Source of the DNA: Candidatus Caccovivens faecavium
Lineage (GTDB): Bacteria; Bacillota; Clostridia; Christensenellales; UBA1242
Direction: 5' to 3'
Assembly: GCA_018715545.1 (NCBI GenBank)
Contig: DVLK01000003.1
Coordinates: 1-37,677, forward strand
Length of the DNA stretch: 37,677 nt
Shown: positions 1 to 8,063 of the stretch, in pieces
Position numbering within the stretch: position 1 is the first letter of the stretch
Layout of the letters: each line of letters opens with the position of its first letter
Position numbers and translations under genes: made by a program
Notes under the pieces: model-generated
Seen by the model: the letters and a program-made list of their open reading frames with translations, nothing else
Databases searched by the model: none
What the model was told of the DNA's origin: nothing

Positions 1-30
1 AATTGTTTTTATAAGTCCATATTGCTTCAT
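1..30 (-). CDS. 5' end of the next phage tail gene (partial)
   Basis: An ATG at 28-30 on the minus strand is preceded by AGGAG about six bases upstream, inside the last codons of the major tail protein gene. The ten visible codons read MKQYGLIKTI and run off the window. In siphophage order this slot usually holds a tail assembly chaperone, but ten residues cannot show that. Confidence 0.45.
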   Translation of the reverse strand, partial: MKQYGLIKTI

Positions 31-31
31 A

Positions 32-634
32 CTATGCTCCTATAGTGGAATCTGGAATATAAATTTCATCTTGCACATCTACCCAAATATCTGAATTGAT
101 TTTGCTGTTTAAAATTGTATAAGTAACCTTCTCTTCTTGGTCATCAGCATTGATGTAATTGTATGGATAAACTTTCACATTTAAGGTCAAGTTCCTAATT
201 GTTTTCCCGTCAAAACTCATTGATGACAAACTTGGAAGAGAGAACACTGCCCTATACATTGTGAACATAGATTCCGAACCATCGCCCACACTTGAATAAT
301 AACCAAAAGCGACTTCTTTCGACTTTCCATTGCTTTTGATAACAATTGCACCATTTTTATCTTCTATAACATCAAAAAATTTGCTATAAACTTGAAAAGG
401 AAGAACTGCAAACTTGACTGTGCCTTCCCCTGTTATTTGAGTGTTGAGACGAATAAACGAAACATTGTCATCAGCATTTATTTCTGTCGTTTCAGATTTG
501 AATTCAATTGCAACTTCCATAAGTCCTTCGTGATACTCTTTCTCGCCAAAGCTTCCATCTTCAGTTACTGATGCCGCAAAGAACTTTTTGTTTCCTGTCT
601 CATAAAGTTGAGACACATTTTCTATCGTTGGCAT
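32..634 (-). CDS. Phage major tail protein
   Basis: A 200-residue, beta-rich protein begins MPTIENVSQLYE and contains several Asp/Gly-rich strands. Length, start and position directly after the head-tail joining genes fit the phi13/TP901-type major tail proteins of Bacillota siphophages, which polymerise into the tail tube. A middle stretch (GYYSSVGDGSESMFTMY, around residues 112-128) and the following FSLPSLSSMSFDGKTIRNLT fit that family, where the protein reports strain-variable epitopes. AAGGAG lies just before the ATG. Assignment rests on family resemblance and synteny. A head-tail or decoration protein is less likely because the capsid genes lie upstream. Confidence 0.75.
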   Translation of the reverse strand: MPTIENVSQLYETGNKKFFAASVTEDGSFGEKEYHEGLMEVAIEFKSETTEINADDNVSFIRLNTQITGEGTVKFAVLPFQVYSKFFDVIEDKNGAIVIKSNGKSKEVAFGYYSSVGDGSESMFTMYRAVFSLPSLSSMSFDGKTIRNLTLNVKVYPYNYINADDQEEKVTYTILNSKINSDIWVDVQDEIYIPDSTIGA

Positions 635-645
635 ATTCGCTCCTT

Positions 646-1071
646 TTAACTAAATAATTTGTAAAGTGTTAAAGGATAATGAAAAAGTGAAGTTTCTGAC
701 TCAAAAATTTCATCAGCAAACTCCACTTCGTATCCATTATCAATAAAACTATTTTCTAATAATTCCAGCAAATCAAGATTATCCTTACTGTCAAAACTCT
801 TTTTGCTGAAAACATCTATTGCCACAATAACTTCTTTTAAAAAATCGCTATTGTCTGCAACGATTGAATACTGACTTGTCGGAAAGTAATAAGCAACATA
901 ATTTGTTTTATTTCTTGCTTTTGGATTACGAACCACACCATGCCAAAACAATGTTTCTTTCGCTTCATCTATTTCCTTGTCCGACAAGCCTATCCCTTCT
1001 TTTAAACCTGCATTTTTTAGTATTGAGATTATCTCTTTTCTACACTTTTTCCTTGCTTCAATAGTTCTCAT
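646..1071 (-). CDS. Tail terminator/tail completion-like protein
   Basis: A 141-residue protein in the slot between head closure and the major tail protein. The C-terminal half (AIDVFSKKSFDSKDNLDLLELLENSF) resembles small alpha/beta tail terminator proteins that cap the tail tube in SPP1- and lambda-like phages. I chose the ATG at 1071 (MRTIEARKK) because GAGG lies about seven bases upstream. A longer form from 1113 is possible, but its start has no ribosome binding site and lies deeper in the upstream gene. The chosen start overlaps the 3' end of the head closure gene by 14 bases, implying translational coupling. Function is inferred mainly from synteny. Confidence 0.6.
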   Translation of the reverse strand: MRTIEARKKCRKEIISILKNAGLKEGIGLSDKEIDEAKETLFWHGVVRNPKARNKTNYVAYYFPTSQYSIVADNSDFLKEVIVAIDVFSKKSFDSKDNLDLLELLENSFIDNGYEVEFADEIFESETSLFHYPLTLYKLFS

Positions 1072-1420
1072 ACATAACCTCATCAAACTCTGGCGCCAAT
1101 ACTTGATTGGCATTTATAACCAAATCTGTGTGATTAAATTGATACTTATCTATTGAAACAATTTGATAGGTGTTTCCATTAAATTCAATGAATAGTTCAT
1201 TATTTATTTTAGGATTGTATACTATCTTAAATTGTGTTGTTTCTTCGATTTGTACTGCTTTCGCCGAGAACCTTTCATTCTCTGATAATTGCCTTACATA
1301 TGCCCAAATTCCCCCACTTTCTTTGCTATGGATATAAATCTTTACCACTTGTTCATAGGAGTCAACGAGCCTTGTTTCAAGCCTAAAAATCTGCACTTTC
1401 TTGTCTTTATTCTCTTTCAT
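1058..1420 (-). CDS. Phage head closure protein (head-tail adaptor)
   Basis: A 120-residue protein with an SH3-like beta layout and a conserved closing segment (YQIVSIDKYQFNHTDLVINANQV). It fits the SPP1 gp16/HK97 head-tail joining family, which seals the portal channel after DNA packaging. Position between the connector (1420) and tail-completion gene supports this. Its start overlaps the stop of the upstream connector by one base, so the genes are translationally coupled. The family call is moderately sure from length, motif style and order. Confidence 0.7.
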   Translation of the reverse strand: MKENKDKKVQIFRLETRLVDSYEQVVKIYIHSKESGGIWAYVRQLSENERFSAKAVQIEETTQFKIVYNPKINNELFIEFNGNTYQIVSIDKYQFNHTDLVINANQVLAPEFDEVMYENY

Positions 1421-1692
1421 TAAAACTCTTTTCTCCTATACTCCGAAAGTAAAACTGCAACATTGTTTTCAAGCTCTTTTACATTTGTTTGTTCTCTATT
1501 TGTGTAATAAGCAGAAACAATGTATTTTGCAGTTTCCTTAATGGTTGCAGGTATTTCTTCGAACTCTGAAAGTGGATATCTCAATACCTTTTCAATTATG
1601 TTTTGTGCTAGGTTTATAAAATCTAATATGAGGGAATCTAAATAATCTCCATCTATACCTAGATAAACTTTCATTTCTTCAACTGTTGGCAT
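1420..1692 (-). CDS. Head-tail connector protein (gp6-like)
   Basis: A 90-residue, mostly alpha-helical protein beginning MPTVEEMKVYLGIDGDYLD. The N-terminal helix, a hydrophobic second helix ending in IIEKVLRYP, and a third helix with AKYIVSAYYTNRE match the small HK97 gp6/SPP1 gp15-type connectors that form a ring below the portal. Length is typical. AAGGAGAACCAC precedes the ATG. It sits right after the capsid and its small partner gene, as expected for this family. Confidence 0.78.
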   Translation of the reverse strand: MPTVEEMKVYLGIDGDYLDSLILDFINLAQNIIEKVLRYPLSEFEEIPATIKETAKYIVSAYYTNREQTNVKELENNVAVLLSEYRRKEF

Positions 1693-1707
1693 GTGGTTCT
1701 CCTTGTT

Positions 1708-2082
1708 TTAATCTTCTATTGCATATCTTGGTTCTGCTAGAATTGCATAAATAGTGCCTGTGATAACACTATCTGCAACTTTCGCAACTTTAACGTAAAA
1801 TTCTGTAGCATCATAGTGTGCAAGTTCATTTGCTACAACATCAATGCCAGACACAATGTTTGCACCAATTGTGATTGTTTTCTCTTTAACTACAATTTCT
1901 TCTTCATCTTTTGTGATGCATACAAACACTGTAGTTTTTACAGCATCTCCTTCGCCTGACTCAATGATAACTTTCGCTGATTGATAGTTATCAAGTTTAA
2001 TGTTATCAGTTTGAATATCAGAAGCAAAAATTGCTCCTGACTCTTTCAAAATTTCAGATTTATTTGTAATGTATTGACTCAT
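1708..2082 (-). CDS. Putative capsid accessory (decoration/head) protein
   Basis: A 124-residue acidic, beta-rich protein directly downstream of the major capsid gene, starting MSQYITNKSEILKESG. It has alternating hydrophobic strands such as VKTTVFVCITKDEEEIVVKEKT and ends with a pattern (VITGTIYAILAEPRY) seen in small virion proteins. No catalytic motif is visible. Position and size suggest a head decoration or head fibre-base protein, but I do not recognise the family with certainty. AAAGGTAGG lies upstream as the ribosome binding site. Confidence 0.5.
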   Translation of the reverse strand: MSQYITNKSEILKESGAIFASDIQTDNIKLDNYQSAKVIIESGEGDAVKTTVFVCITKDEEEIVVKEKTITIGANIVSGIDVVANELAHYDATEFYVKVAKVADSVITGTIYAILAEPRYAIED

Positions 2083-2100
2083 TATTTTTACCTACCTTTT

Positions 2101-3468
2101 TTAATTTCGTTTTGCAAGTGCAATAAATGGACTTACTGATGCACTGCCCTTGTATGGCATAAGTGCTTTATTCCAAACTGGTTGTCCATCAACTCTATAA
2201 ATAAAGCGGAATACATTTTCATCATAAAGGAAACGAACGTGAATTGATGATGTTGCATTGATGCCACCCTTATCAATTAAAATGTATTGACTGAAGTCTG
2301 CAAGGATAATATCTCCCACTTCGCCAATTGCAGAACATTGTTCAAGAGGAACAACAGGACGACCAAAGAGTGTTCCGTATGGTGCTTCAGAAAGTCCGCC
2401 AGCAGGAATATAAACAGGTTTATCGCCCACTTTCAATGTATAAAGCAATGGTTCGATTTCAGGATTGATATACCATACTGAATTTGCTCTTGATCTCGAC
2501 CACATTCTTGACCACATTTTAACCAAGTTTTCTACTGTGATCTTATCAGTCTGTCCTGCCTCTTTTTCTACTTTTACAAGCGAACCTGAATTAAGAATTC
2601 CAAGTGGTTGTCCAGCACCAGTACCTGCAAGAATTGCATCATCGATTTTAAATCCAAACTCTTCTGCAAAACCTTCACGAATAACATTTTCAAGTGCTGC
2701 TGAATCTTGTAGAAGTTCATCTGTTACATAGCAAAGTCCAGTAAGTTTTTTAAGGGACAATTCCATTGTTCTAAATTTTGGTTTGCTACCAGTAAGTTTA
2801 TCAGCTTCATTCTCCCAATAAGTTTGAATTCCACCCCAACGTGAACCATTTGCTCTAGAATCTTCATCAATTGCATTAATTTTAATACCATTCGCATTTG
2901 TAGAAAGTGGAATTTTCTTTACTTTTGAAGCAAGAATACCTGTTTCATAAGTTCTCTTCAAAAGGTCAGCAACAAAATCTTTTTGCACTAAAAAACCACC
3001 ATCGCTTGGGTTTGTTTCATTCAAACCGCTTGCTGATCTGGTGGTCAATCTTCTATCTAACCTTCCGCCTGGCATTGATGCTCTATACACTGCCATCATT
3101 TGTTCGCCAAGACTTCTAAATTTTCTTTCTTCATCTTTCTTTGGATCATCTTTAATAACTTCATCTTCATCAGCTTCGCCAGCACTATCATTGGTTGTGT
3201 TTGCTGTTGGTTTTGTCTGTGTTGGAGATGATTCTACATCTGGTTTTACATCATCTACATCATTTGAAGACTCATTTGTGTCATTTTTGAACACTTCTAG
3301 TCTAATAATTTTCTTTTCCCAACCTCTCATTTCTTCTTCAAGATTGTTGAGTTCTCTATTTTCTTCTTCTGTAAGGAATCTATCTTCCTTTTCTGCCTTC
3401 TCAATAATTTGAAGTGCTTTAAGTCGGCAATCGTTCTTTCTTGCCTTCATCTCTTTAATTGAACGCAT
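2101..3468 (-). CDS. HK97-family major capsid protein with N-terminal delta domain
   Basis: A 455-residue capsid protein. Residues 1-60 are a charged coiled coil and about 60-118 a low-complexity acidic linker rich in Asp, Glu, Thr and Ser. Together they look like the scaffolding delta domain removed by the prohead protease. The mature fold begins near SASGLNETNPSDGGFLVQ, followed by typical elements: the E-loop region, AILAGTGAGQPLGIL, WYINPEIEPLLYTL and GRPVVPLEQ. The C-terminus has the P-domain strand FRFIYRVDGQPVW. It builds the icosahedral shell. The start is one base from the protease stop at 3470, so the genes are coupled. Confidence 0.95.
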   Translation of the reverse strand: MRSIKEMKARKNDCRLKALQIIEKAEKEDRFLTEEENRELNNLEEEMRGWEKKIIRLEVFKNDTNESSNDVDDVKPDVESSPTQTKPTANTTNDSAGEADEDEVIKDDPKKDEERKFRSLGEQMMAVYRASMPGGRLDRRLTTRSASGLNETNPSDGGFLVQKDFVADLLKRTYETGILASKVKKIPLSTNANGIKINAIDEDSRANGSRWGGIQTYWENEADKLTGSKPKFRTMELSLKKLTGLCYVTDELLQDSAALENVIREGFAEEFGFKIDDAILAGTGAGQPLGILNSGSLVKVEKEAGQTDKITVENLVKMWSRMWSRSRANSVWYINPEIEPLLYTLKVGDKPVYIPAGGLSEAPYGTLFGRPVVPLEQCSAIGEVGDIILADFSQYILIDKGGINATSSIHVRFLYDENVFRFIYRVDGQPVWNKALMPYKGSASVSPFIALAKRN

Positions 3469-3469
3469 T

Positions 3470-4087
3470 CTAATCCTCCATAAATTTTAATTTTTGTTTT
3501 TTAATTTCAAGATTTCTTTTGTTTTTGTCTTTGCTCTTTTGTGCTTCCTTGTGTCTTTCAAAAATAGTCCTTATACCACATTCTGTTTGGCTATATGCTG
3601 GGAAAGTTACTGGACTAACATCATAAAGTTTGACTTTTAAAAGTTCCCTAATATCAATGTTATCTTCATAACTCCACCTGTCCAGAATGACTGTAAAGCC
3701 AAATGACATTTGTGTGATATCTCCTCTTTTAATACTCACAAGCAAGTCTTTCGCCCACTGTGTTTGTGGTGGTGTAATTCTCACTCTCAACCCTTTTTCA
3801 TCTTCTTCAAGTGATAAAGTGTTTGAAGTATTTCTTCCTAATACATAGTTTGGATCGTGATTAAACAACGCCCTTATATCATCTCTTTGTATGGATTCTT
3901 CAAACGCACCTTTTACAACTCGTTCTCTGAAAGGAAATTCTCCACCTAGTTCTTCACTCCACGAGTCAAACACCGAAGCATAGCCTTCTATAACTGGTTC
4001 AGCATTTGATGTCGGAAGTTCATCAATAATTCTCAATTCTTTTAAAGTTATCGTTCTTCTTTCAATTTGATTTTCTTTGTTCTCCAT
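3470..4087 (-). CDS. HK97-family prohead protease
   Basis: A ~205-residue serine protease of the HK97 gp4/herpesvirus assemblin fold that cleaves the capsid delta domain during maturation. Visible motifs are EGYASVFDSW near the N-terminus, ALFNHD with the catalytic His, and TQMSFGF with the catalytic Ser, then LYDVSPVTFPAY. I chose the ATG at 4087 (MENKENQ) because GGAG lies six bases before it. An ATG two codons earlier (4093) overlaps the ribosome binding site. The gene overlaps the end of the portal gene by 26 bases. The Lys-rich C-terminus is ordinary for the family. Confidence 0.93.
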   Translation of the reverse strand: MENKENQIERRTITLKELRIIDELPTSNAEPVIEGYASVFDSWSEELGGEFPFRERVVKGAFEESIQRDDIRALFNHDPNYVLGRNTSNTLSLEEDEKGLRVRITPPQTQWAKDLLVSIKRGDITQMSFGFTVILDRWSYEDNIDIRELLKVKLYDVSPVTFPAYSQTECGIRTIFERHKEAQKSKDKNKRNLEIKKQKLKFMED

Positions 4088-5342
4088 TTTCATCTCCTTT
4101 ATTTTCTACATTCCCTGCACCTCCACTGTTTACTGGGTTGGTTTGCGCTGCTGAAATCATATTGCCATTCAACAAATACAAATCTCCACCTTGCTCTGGT
4201 GGAATTTTGTTCATATTTTCAAGAGCTCGAATTTCATTCGCACTCATCCAACCATTTTGTCTTGCGATTGCATAACCACTCATTCGAGTAGCAAAATCGC
4301 CACGCATTAATCCATCAACATTAAATTTTGAATAATAAATAGTTCTTTCTTCATCAGTCAGCAAGGTTCGTGAAATTGCTTGCTCCCATCTTACAAGCCA
4401 AGGTCTTATGGTATGAACAACAAAATCGATAGATTGATGCTCTATATTGCTAAATGTGCTTCGTGATAAATCGCCTATCATATGAGGCGGAACACGAAAT
4501 ATTCTGCAAATTTCAGTCAGTTGAAACGACCTTGTTTGCAGAAACTGACTATCTTCAGGACTCATGCCTATCTCGTGATATTTCATTCCTTCTTCAAGCA
4601 CGGCAATTTTGTGTGAGTTTGCAGTGCCTTGATAAACTTTGTTCCAACTATCTCTTAGTTTCTCTGGATCTTTTACTACCCCTGGATGCTCTAGCACTCC
4701 ACCTGGTCTTGCACCATTTCCAAAGAACCTTGCACCAAATTCTTCTGTCGCAAGAGCAAGCCCCATTGCTTCTCGTGCATATGTTATCGGACTCACACCA
4801 AGCACGCCATCAAAAGTAAAAGCAGGTATGTGAAATACCTGCTTTGATGTGTATGTTTTTGTTTTAACACCATTTGTGTATGTGTATTTTATAACCCTTG
4901 TTTTTGGATCTCGCTCCACTGTCATATTCTTGCTTTTTAATGGATATAGTTCTGTAATTTGCCCATATCTGTTTCGCCGAATAAGTGCATAAGCATTACC
5001 CCATAAAAGCAAGTTAGTCATCAACATTTCCCTAAATGTAAAACTAGTCATTTCGCTATTCGGTATTTCGTAGAGCACATTATATAAAGGATGTTGTTTT
5101 GCCTTTTCATAATCTCCGTTGGTTAATTCTTTCAATAAGTGTAAAGGCAAACTCGCTATTGTTTCGCTTATAACTTTAACACAAGCATAAACTGCTGAAA
5201 TTTTGAGTGATGTTTCTTCATCTACATCAACCCCACTATTGCTTGTGGCAGCATTATCTAGGTCAACACCTTTAATAAAATCACTAGTTTTCTTATCAAG
5301 TTCTCTTTTTTCTTCTTTCTTTTTACGACTAAATAACCCCAT
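4062..5342 (-). CDS. HK97-family phage portal protein
   Basis: A 426-residue portal protein that forms the dodecameric DNA channel at one capsid vertex. Family hallmarks are SAVYACVKVISETIASLP near residue 55, the MLMTNLLLWGNAYALIRRN segment, FHIPAFTFDGVLGVSPI, FFGNGARPGGVL, and the C-terminal FNVDGLMRGD with ARQNGWMSANEIR. I start it at 5342 (MGLFSRKKK) because AAAGGAG is placed well before that ATG. An upstream ATG at 5372 lies in the terminator hairpin of the preceding gene. Only a short leader separates it from that terminator, so transcription must read through or restart here. Confidence 0.95.
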   Translation of the reverse strand: MGLFSRKKKEEKRELDKKTSDFIKGVDLDNAATSNSGVDVDEETSLKISAVYACVKVISETIASLPLHLLKELTNGDYEKAKQHPLYNVLYEIPNSEMTSFTFREMLMTNLLLWGNAYALIRRNRYGQITELYPLKSKNMTVERDPKTRVIKYTYTNGVKTKTYTSKQVFHIPAFTFDGVLGVSPITYAREAMGLALATEEFGARFFGNGARPGGVLEHPGVVKDPEKLRDSWNKVYQGTANSHKIAVLEEGMKYHEIGMSPEDSQFLQTRSFQLTEICRIFRVPPHMIGDLSRSTFSNIEHQSIDFVVHTIRPWLVRWEQAISRTLLTDEERTIYYSKFNVDGLMRGDFATRMSGYAIARQNGWMSANEIRALENMNKIPPEQGGDLYLLNGNMISAAQTNPVNSGGAGNVENKGDENGEQRKSN

Positions 5343-5361
5343 CTCTACTCCTTTTGGGCAA

Positions 5362-5391
5362 CAAAAAACCACCCAAAAGTTTTGAGTGGTC
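5362..5391 (-). terminator. Rho-independent terminator of the HEPN-like gene
   Basis: On the minus strand a stem of ACCAC(T)CAAAA with TTTTGGGTGGT (arms within 5368-5390) is followed directly by TTTTTTG. It begins five bases after the stop codon at 5396. It sits inside the late structural operon, between terminase and portal, so it must be leaky or overridden by late antitermination. Confidence 0.8.
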
Positions 5392-5395
5392 TACA

Positions 5396-5830
5396 TTATT
5401 TTATTCTGTTATATTTTTTTAATATTTCAAACCTAAAATCTTCAGTGAGTTTTTGCATTCTTTTTATTTCTGTATTAACTGATTGCAACTTGCTATAATT
5501 TTTCTTATATTCTGTTGAATTTATGAAATTTTGAATGTATCCGAAATCTATGGCGCACTGATGACAATAGTAATTCCTATCTCTTGCCAGATTTTTCAAT
5601 ATTTTATAATCTTCTTTGCTAAAATATGGTTTATTGTCACTATTATCTAGTTTTTGTAAAGCGTTTATTATTTGTCCTAAGCCATGAAAAGTTTTATCTG
5701 CATAATCAATGTTATCATTAAAATCGCCAGACAACATACCTGCATAAATCATTTTTAGGTCATTTTCTATAAGTTGGTAATTTATTATCGTGTCGCCCAG
5801 CAAATATTTATAATTATCAAAATTACTCAT
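5396..5830 (-). CDS. Moron protein with HEPN-like RNYYCH motif (putative RNase)
   Basis: A 144-residue, all-helical protein inserted between the large terminase and portal genes. Residues 85-90 read RNYYCH, which fits the R-[N/H/D]-x3-H signature of HEPN-superfamily RNases. It lies at the start of a helix after an Asp/Lys-rich loop (SKEDYKILKNLARD), as in known members. The remaining helices and the Lys-rich C-terminal coil are compatible. The gene has its own extended -10 promoter (5852-5860), a good AAAAGGAG site and its own terminator, so it is an independent unit and not a structural gene. An abortive-infection or superinfection-exclusion role is inference. No partner antitoxin is adjacent. 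Confidence 0.6.
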   Translation of the reverse strand: MSNFDNYKYLLGDTIINYQLIENDLKMIYAGMLSGDFNDNIDYADKTFHGLGQIINALQKLDNSDNKPYFSKEDYKILKNLARDRNYYCHQCAIDFGYIQNFINSTEYKKNYSKLQSVNTEIKRMQKLTEDFRFEILKKYNRIK

Positions 5831-5851
5831 TTTTTGCTCCTTTTAGGCAAC

Positions 5852-5860
5852 ATTATAGCA
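5852..5860 (-). promoter_or_regulatory. Extended -10 promoter for the HEPN-like gene
   Basis: The minus strand reads TGCTATAAT, a consensus -10 with the TGN extension, 22 bases before the ATG at 5830 and just ahead of AAAAGGAG. No good -35 is seen, as is common for extended -10 promoters. Confidence 0.65.
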
Positions 5861-5889
5861 TATTTTTATAAAACTTTCCATTTTTTGAA

Positions 5890-7452
5890 TTATAAAATTA
5901 AAATGCCACGTTCATTGTAAATGCTACCAGTATCTCCGTTATGGCGCAATGCTCTATCAAGTGCCATAATAAGTGCAACTGCACCATCTATCTTTTCGGT
6001 AGATTTTTCTTTATCTGGTTTTACATTGCCCGCTGGATCTGTCTTTACATAGACATTGTCCATCATCCAAGCAAGTACCTCGTTGCCACTATGAGCAATT
6101 TTCTTTTCAAGTACAAGTTTCATAAGTTCCTTTGTCGCTGGACTCATATCTTTATATCCTTGACCGAATGGAACAATTGTAAATCCCATACCTTCTAGGT
6201 TCTGCACCATTTGAACTGCTCCCCATCTATCATATGCGATCTCTTTTATATCGTATAAAGTTCCAAGATTTTCAATAAACTTTTCAATAAATCCATAATG
6301 AACAACATTGCCTTCGGTGGTCATTATAAGTCCTTTCTTTTCCCAAACATCATAAGGCACATGATCTCTTCGAACTCTTAAATCCAATGTTTCTTCTGGT
6401 AACCAGAAAAAAGGAAGTATCTCATACTTACCATCTTCATCTTCTGGTGGAAACACTAAAACAAAAGCAGTGATATCTGTCGTGCTACTTAAATCTAGTC
6501 CACCATAGCATATTCGCCCTTTTAGTCTTTCCCTATCAACATTAAATGAACATAAGTTCCATTTATCCATTGGCATCCAGCGAATCGATTGCTTTACCCA
6601 CTGGTTTAATCGTAACTGCCTAAACAAATTTTCTTCCGCTGGATTTTCTTTTGCGCTGTTAAATGCTTGCCTTAACTTATCAACATCAACCGTTATGTCA
6701 AGACTAGGATTTGCTTTGTACCAATTCTTTTCATCAGTCCAGTCAGCACCATCTTCTAGTCCATAAATAACAGGATAGAAAGTATTATCAATTTTTTTGC
6801 CATTTTGTATATCTTCAGCTTTCTGATGCACTTCCCAACAAATACTATTTCTATCTGTTCCTGCTGTTGTTATAAGGAAATATAGTGGTTGTTTCCTGGC
6901 ATCACCTGAACCTGTGAGCATAACATCATATAATGCCCTGTTCGGTTGTGCGTGCAACTCATCAAAAATAACTCCGTGAACATTGAGCCCGTGTTTAGTA
7001 TAACTTTCTGCAGATAACACTTGATAAAACGATTTCAGCGGAAGATAAACAATTCTTTTCTGACTTGCAAGTATTTTACATCTTCTTTTCAGTGCTGGAC
7101 ACTGATTTATCATTTCCACTGCCACATCAAAAACGATTGATGCTTGTTGTCTATCAGCCGCACAACCATAAACTTCTGCACCATACTCGCCATCTCCGCA
7201 AGTAAGATAAAGAGCCACTGCCGCCGCAAGTTCGCTTTTCCCTTGTTTCTTTGGAATTTCAATGTATGCTGTGTTATATTGCCTATAACCGTTCGGTTTT
7301 AATGTGCCAAATAAATCTCTCACGATTTTGTTTTGCCAAGGTAAAAGTTCAAAGTTTTTACCATACCAAACGCCCTTTGTATGCTTCAATGAATTGATAA
7401 AGGCAACTGCTCTATTAGCTAAAGCGTTGCCTTTCTCTTTTATATCATCCAC
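5890..7452 (-). CDS. terL: Phage terminase large subunit (HK97/YmfN type)
   Basis: A 520-residue DNA-packaging motor. The ATPase domain shows the Q-like LLPWQNKIVRDLFG, a Walker A variant IPKKQGKSELAA near residue 68, Walker B GVIFDELHAQ near 162, and the coupling motif FLITTAGTD. The C-terminal RNase H-like nuclease starts with CYGGLDLSSTTDITAF (acidic Asp in LDLS) and continues to IAYDRWGA and the final DGAVALIMALDRAL. It cuts concatemers at cos and pumps DNA through the portal. Unusually, it lies about 7 kb from its small subunit because cargo genes separate them. The ATG at 7452 has only a weak G-rich ribosome site. Confidence 0.96.
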   Translation of the reverse strand: MDDIKEKGNALANRAVAFINSLKHTKGVWYGKNFELLPWQNKIVRDLFGTLKPNGYRQYNTAYIEIPKKQGKSELAAAVALYLTCGDGEYGAEVYGCAADRQQASIVFDVAVEMINQCPALKRRCKILASQKRIVYLPLKSFYQVLSAESYTKHGLNVHGVIFDELHAQPNRALYDVMLTGSGDARKQPLYFLITTAGTDRNSICWEVHQKAEDIQNGKKIDNTFYPVIYGLEDGADWTDEKNWYKANPSLDITVDVDKLRQAFNSAKENPAEENLFRQLRLNQWVKQSIRWMPMDKWNLCSFNVDRERLKGRICYGGLDLSSTTDITAFVLVFPPEDEDGKYEILPFFWLPEETLDLRVRRDHVPYDVWEKKGLIMTTEGNVVHYGFIEKFIENLGTLYDIKEIAYDRWGAVQMVQNLEGMGFTIVPFGQGYKDMSPATKELMKLVLEKKIAHSGNEVLAWMMDNVYVKTDPAGNVKPDKEKSTEKIDGAVALIMALDRALRHNGDTGSIYNERGILIL

Positions 7453-7464
7453 CCAACTACCCCA

Positions 7465-7731
7465 TTAATACTCATCAGCAAATATAAAGGTAGTTATTTC
7501 ATGACCATATTCCGTTATTCCAAACACTTTTCCTTCACTAGTTTTGTATAGTGCAACTATTCTATCTTTTGTTTTGATTGCATCATCATTGAGTTTCTTA
7601 TCACTTTCGCAAGTATCTCCCCAATCTCTTATAAAATATTTTCCAACAAGTGTATAGAATTCATCTCTAAATGTTTCGGACTCTTCCATTTTGTTTTGTA
7701 TTCGTTTTGATATAAATACACCTTTAGTCAT
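7465..7731 (-). CDS. Small conserved phage protein of unknown function
   Basis: An 88-residue protein. I start it at 7731 (MTKGVFISKRIQ) because GGAGG lies six bases upstream and the ATG overlaps the stop of the preceding gene (ATGACTAA), a coupled arrangement. A 98-residue form from 7761 is possible but poorly placed. The sequence has a helical N-terminus (RIQNKMEESETFRDEFY), the segment RDWGDTCESDKKLNDDAI, and a C-terminal beta hairpin (RIVALYKTSEGKVFGITEYG). I recognise this as the type of small ORF found near phage and plasmid modification genes, but no function can be assigned. Confidence 0.65.
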   Translation of the reverse strand: MTKGVFISKRIQNKMEESETFRDEFYTLVGKYFIRDWGDTCESDKKLNDDAIKTKDRIVALYKTSEGKVFGITEYGHEITTFIFADEY

Positions 7732-7990
7732 TTTCAGCCTCCATACATTCTTTCTTGCCACGCATTATATAATTTTTAAGTTTTTGCTCTTGACTTATAT
7801 CTACCAATTCAATTATTTTGTTTATGTTATATAATGCTTGATAATAACTACCTTTGTAGACTGTATCTCTTAATTCATTGAAGTCATTTATTCTTCTTTT
7901 CTTTTTCAGAATGTTGCTAACTTTTGCAAGTATAAAATAGATATTTCCATCTGGTCCTGTGATATCAATATAAAGTTTTGGTCTTTGCAT
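7724..7990 (-). CDS. Small phage protein of unknown function
   Basis: An 88-residue protein starting MQRPKLYIDITGPDGNIYFILAK, a beta-hairpin-like N-terminus, followed by a Lys/Arg-rich helix and LVDISQEQKLKNY. No catalytic motif is visible. AAAGGAG precedes the ATG. The gene follows the repeated 49-base element at 8015-8063 and is coupled to the next gene at 7731. Similar small proteins accompany phage methyltransferase cargo, but I do not recognise a named family. Confidence 0.65.
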   Translation of the reverse strand: MQRPKLYIDITGPDGNIYFILAKVSNILKKKRRINDFNELRDTVYKGSYYQALYNINKIIELVDISQEQKLKNYIMRGKKECMEAEND

Positions 7991-8014
7991 ACTCTTTTCT
8001 CCTTTTAATCAACA

Positions 8015-8063
8015 CAAACATACCGTAAAGGCTGTTAGAAGTCCAGAGAAAAGCCGAAGAAAA
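8015..8063 (-). repeat. Conserved intergenic element, copy 1
   Basis: This stretch starts right after the stop of the ParB-methyltransferase gene. It shares a 14-base identical core (AAGTCCAGAGAAAA on the plus strand) plus flanks TACCG-N-AAA and CCGAA with a second copy at 13011-13064. The core is flanked by GGCT and AGCC, which can pair; the other copy pairs CGGTTTT with AAAACCG, so the sides differ while pairing is kept. It may be a structured RNA in the transcript or a DNA recombination/protein site. Confidence 0.6.

Noticed and set aside
3041..3412. A 123-codon plus-strand open frame opposite the capsid gene
   Set aside because: Ser-rich low-complexity mirror of the acidic capsid delta domain; no start signal.
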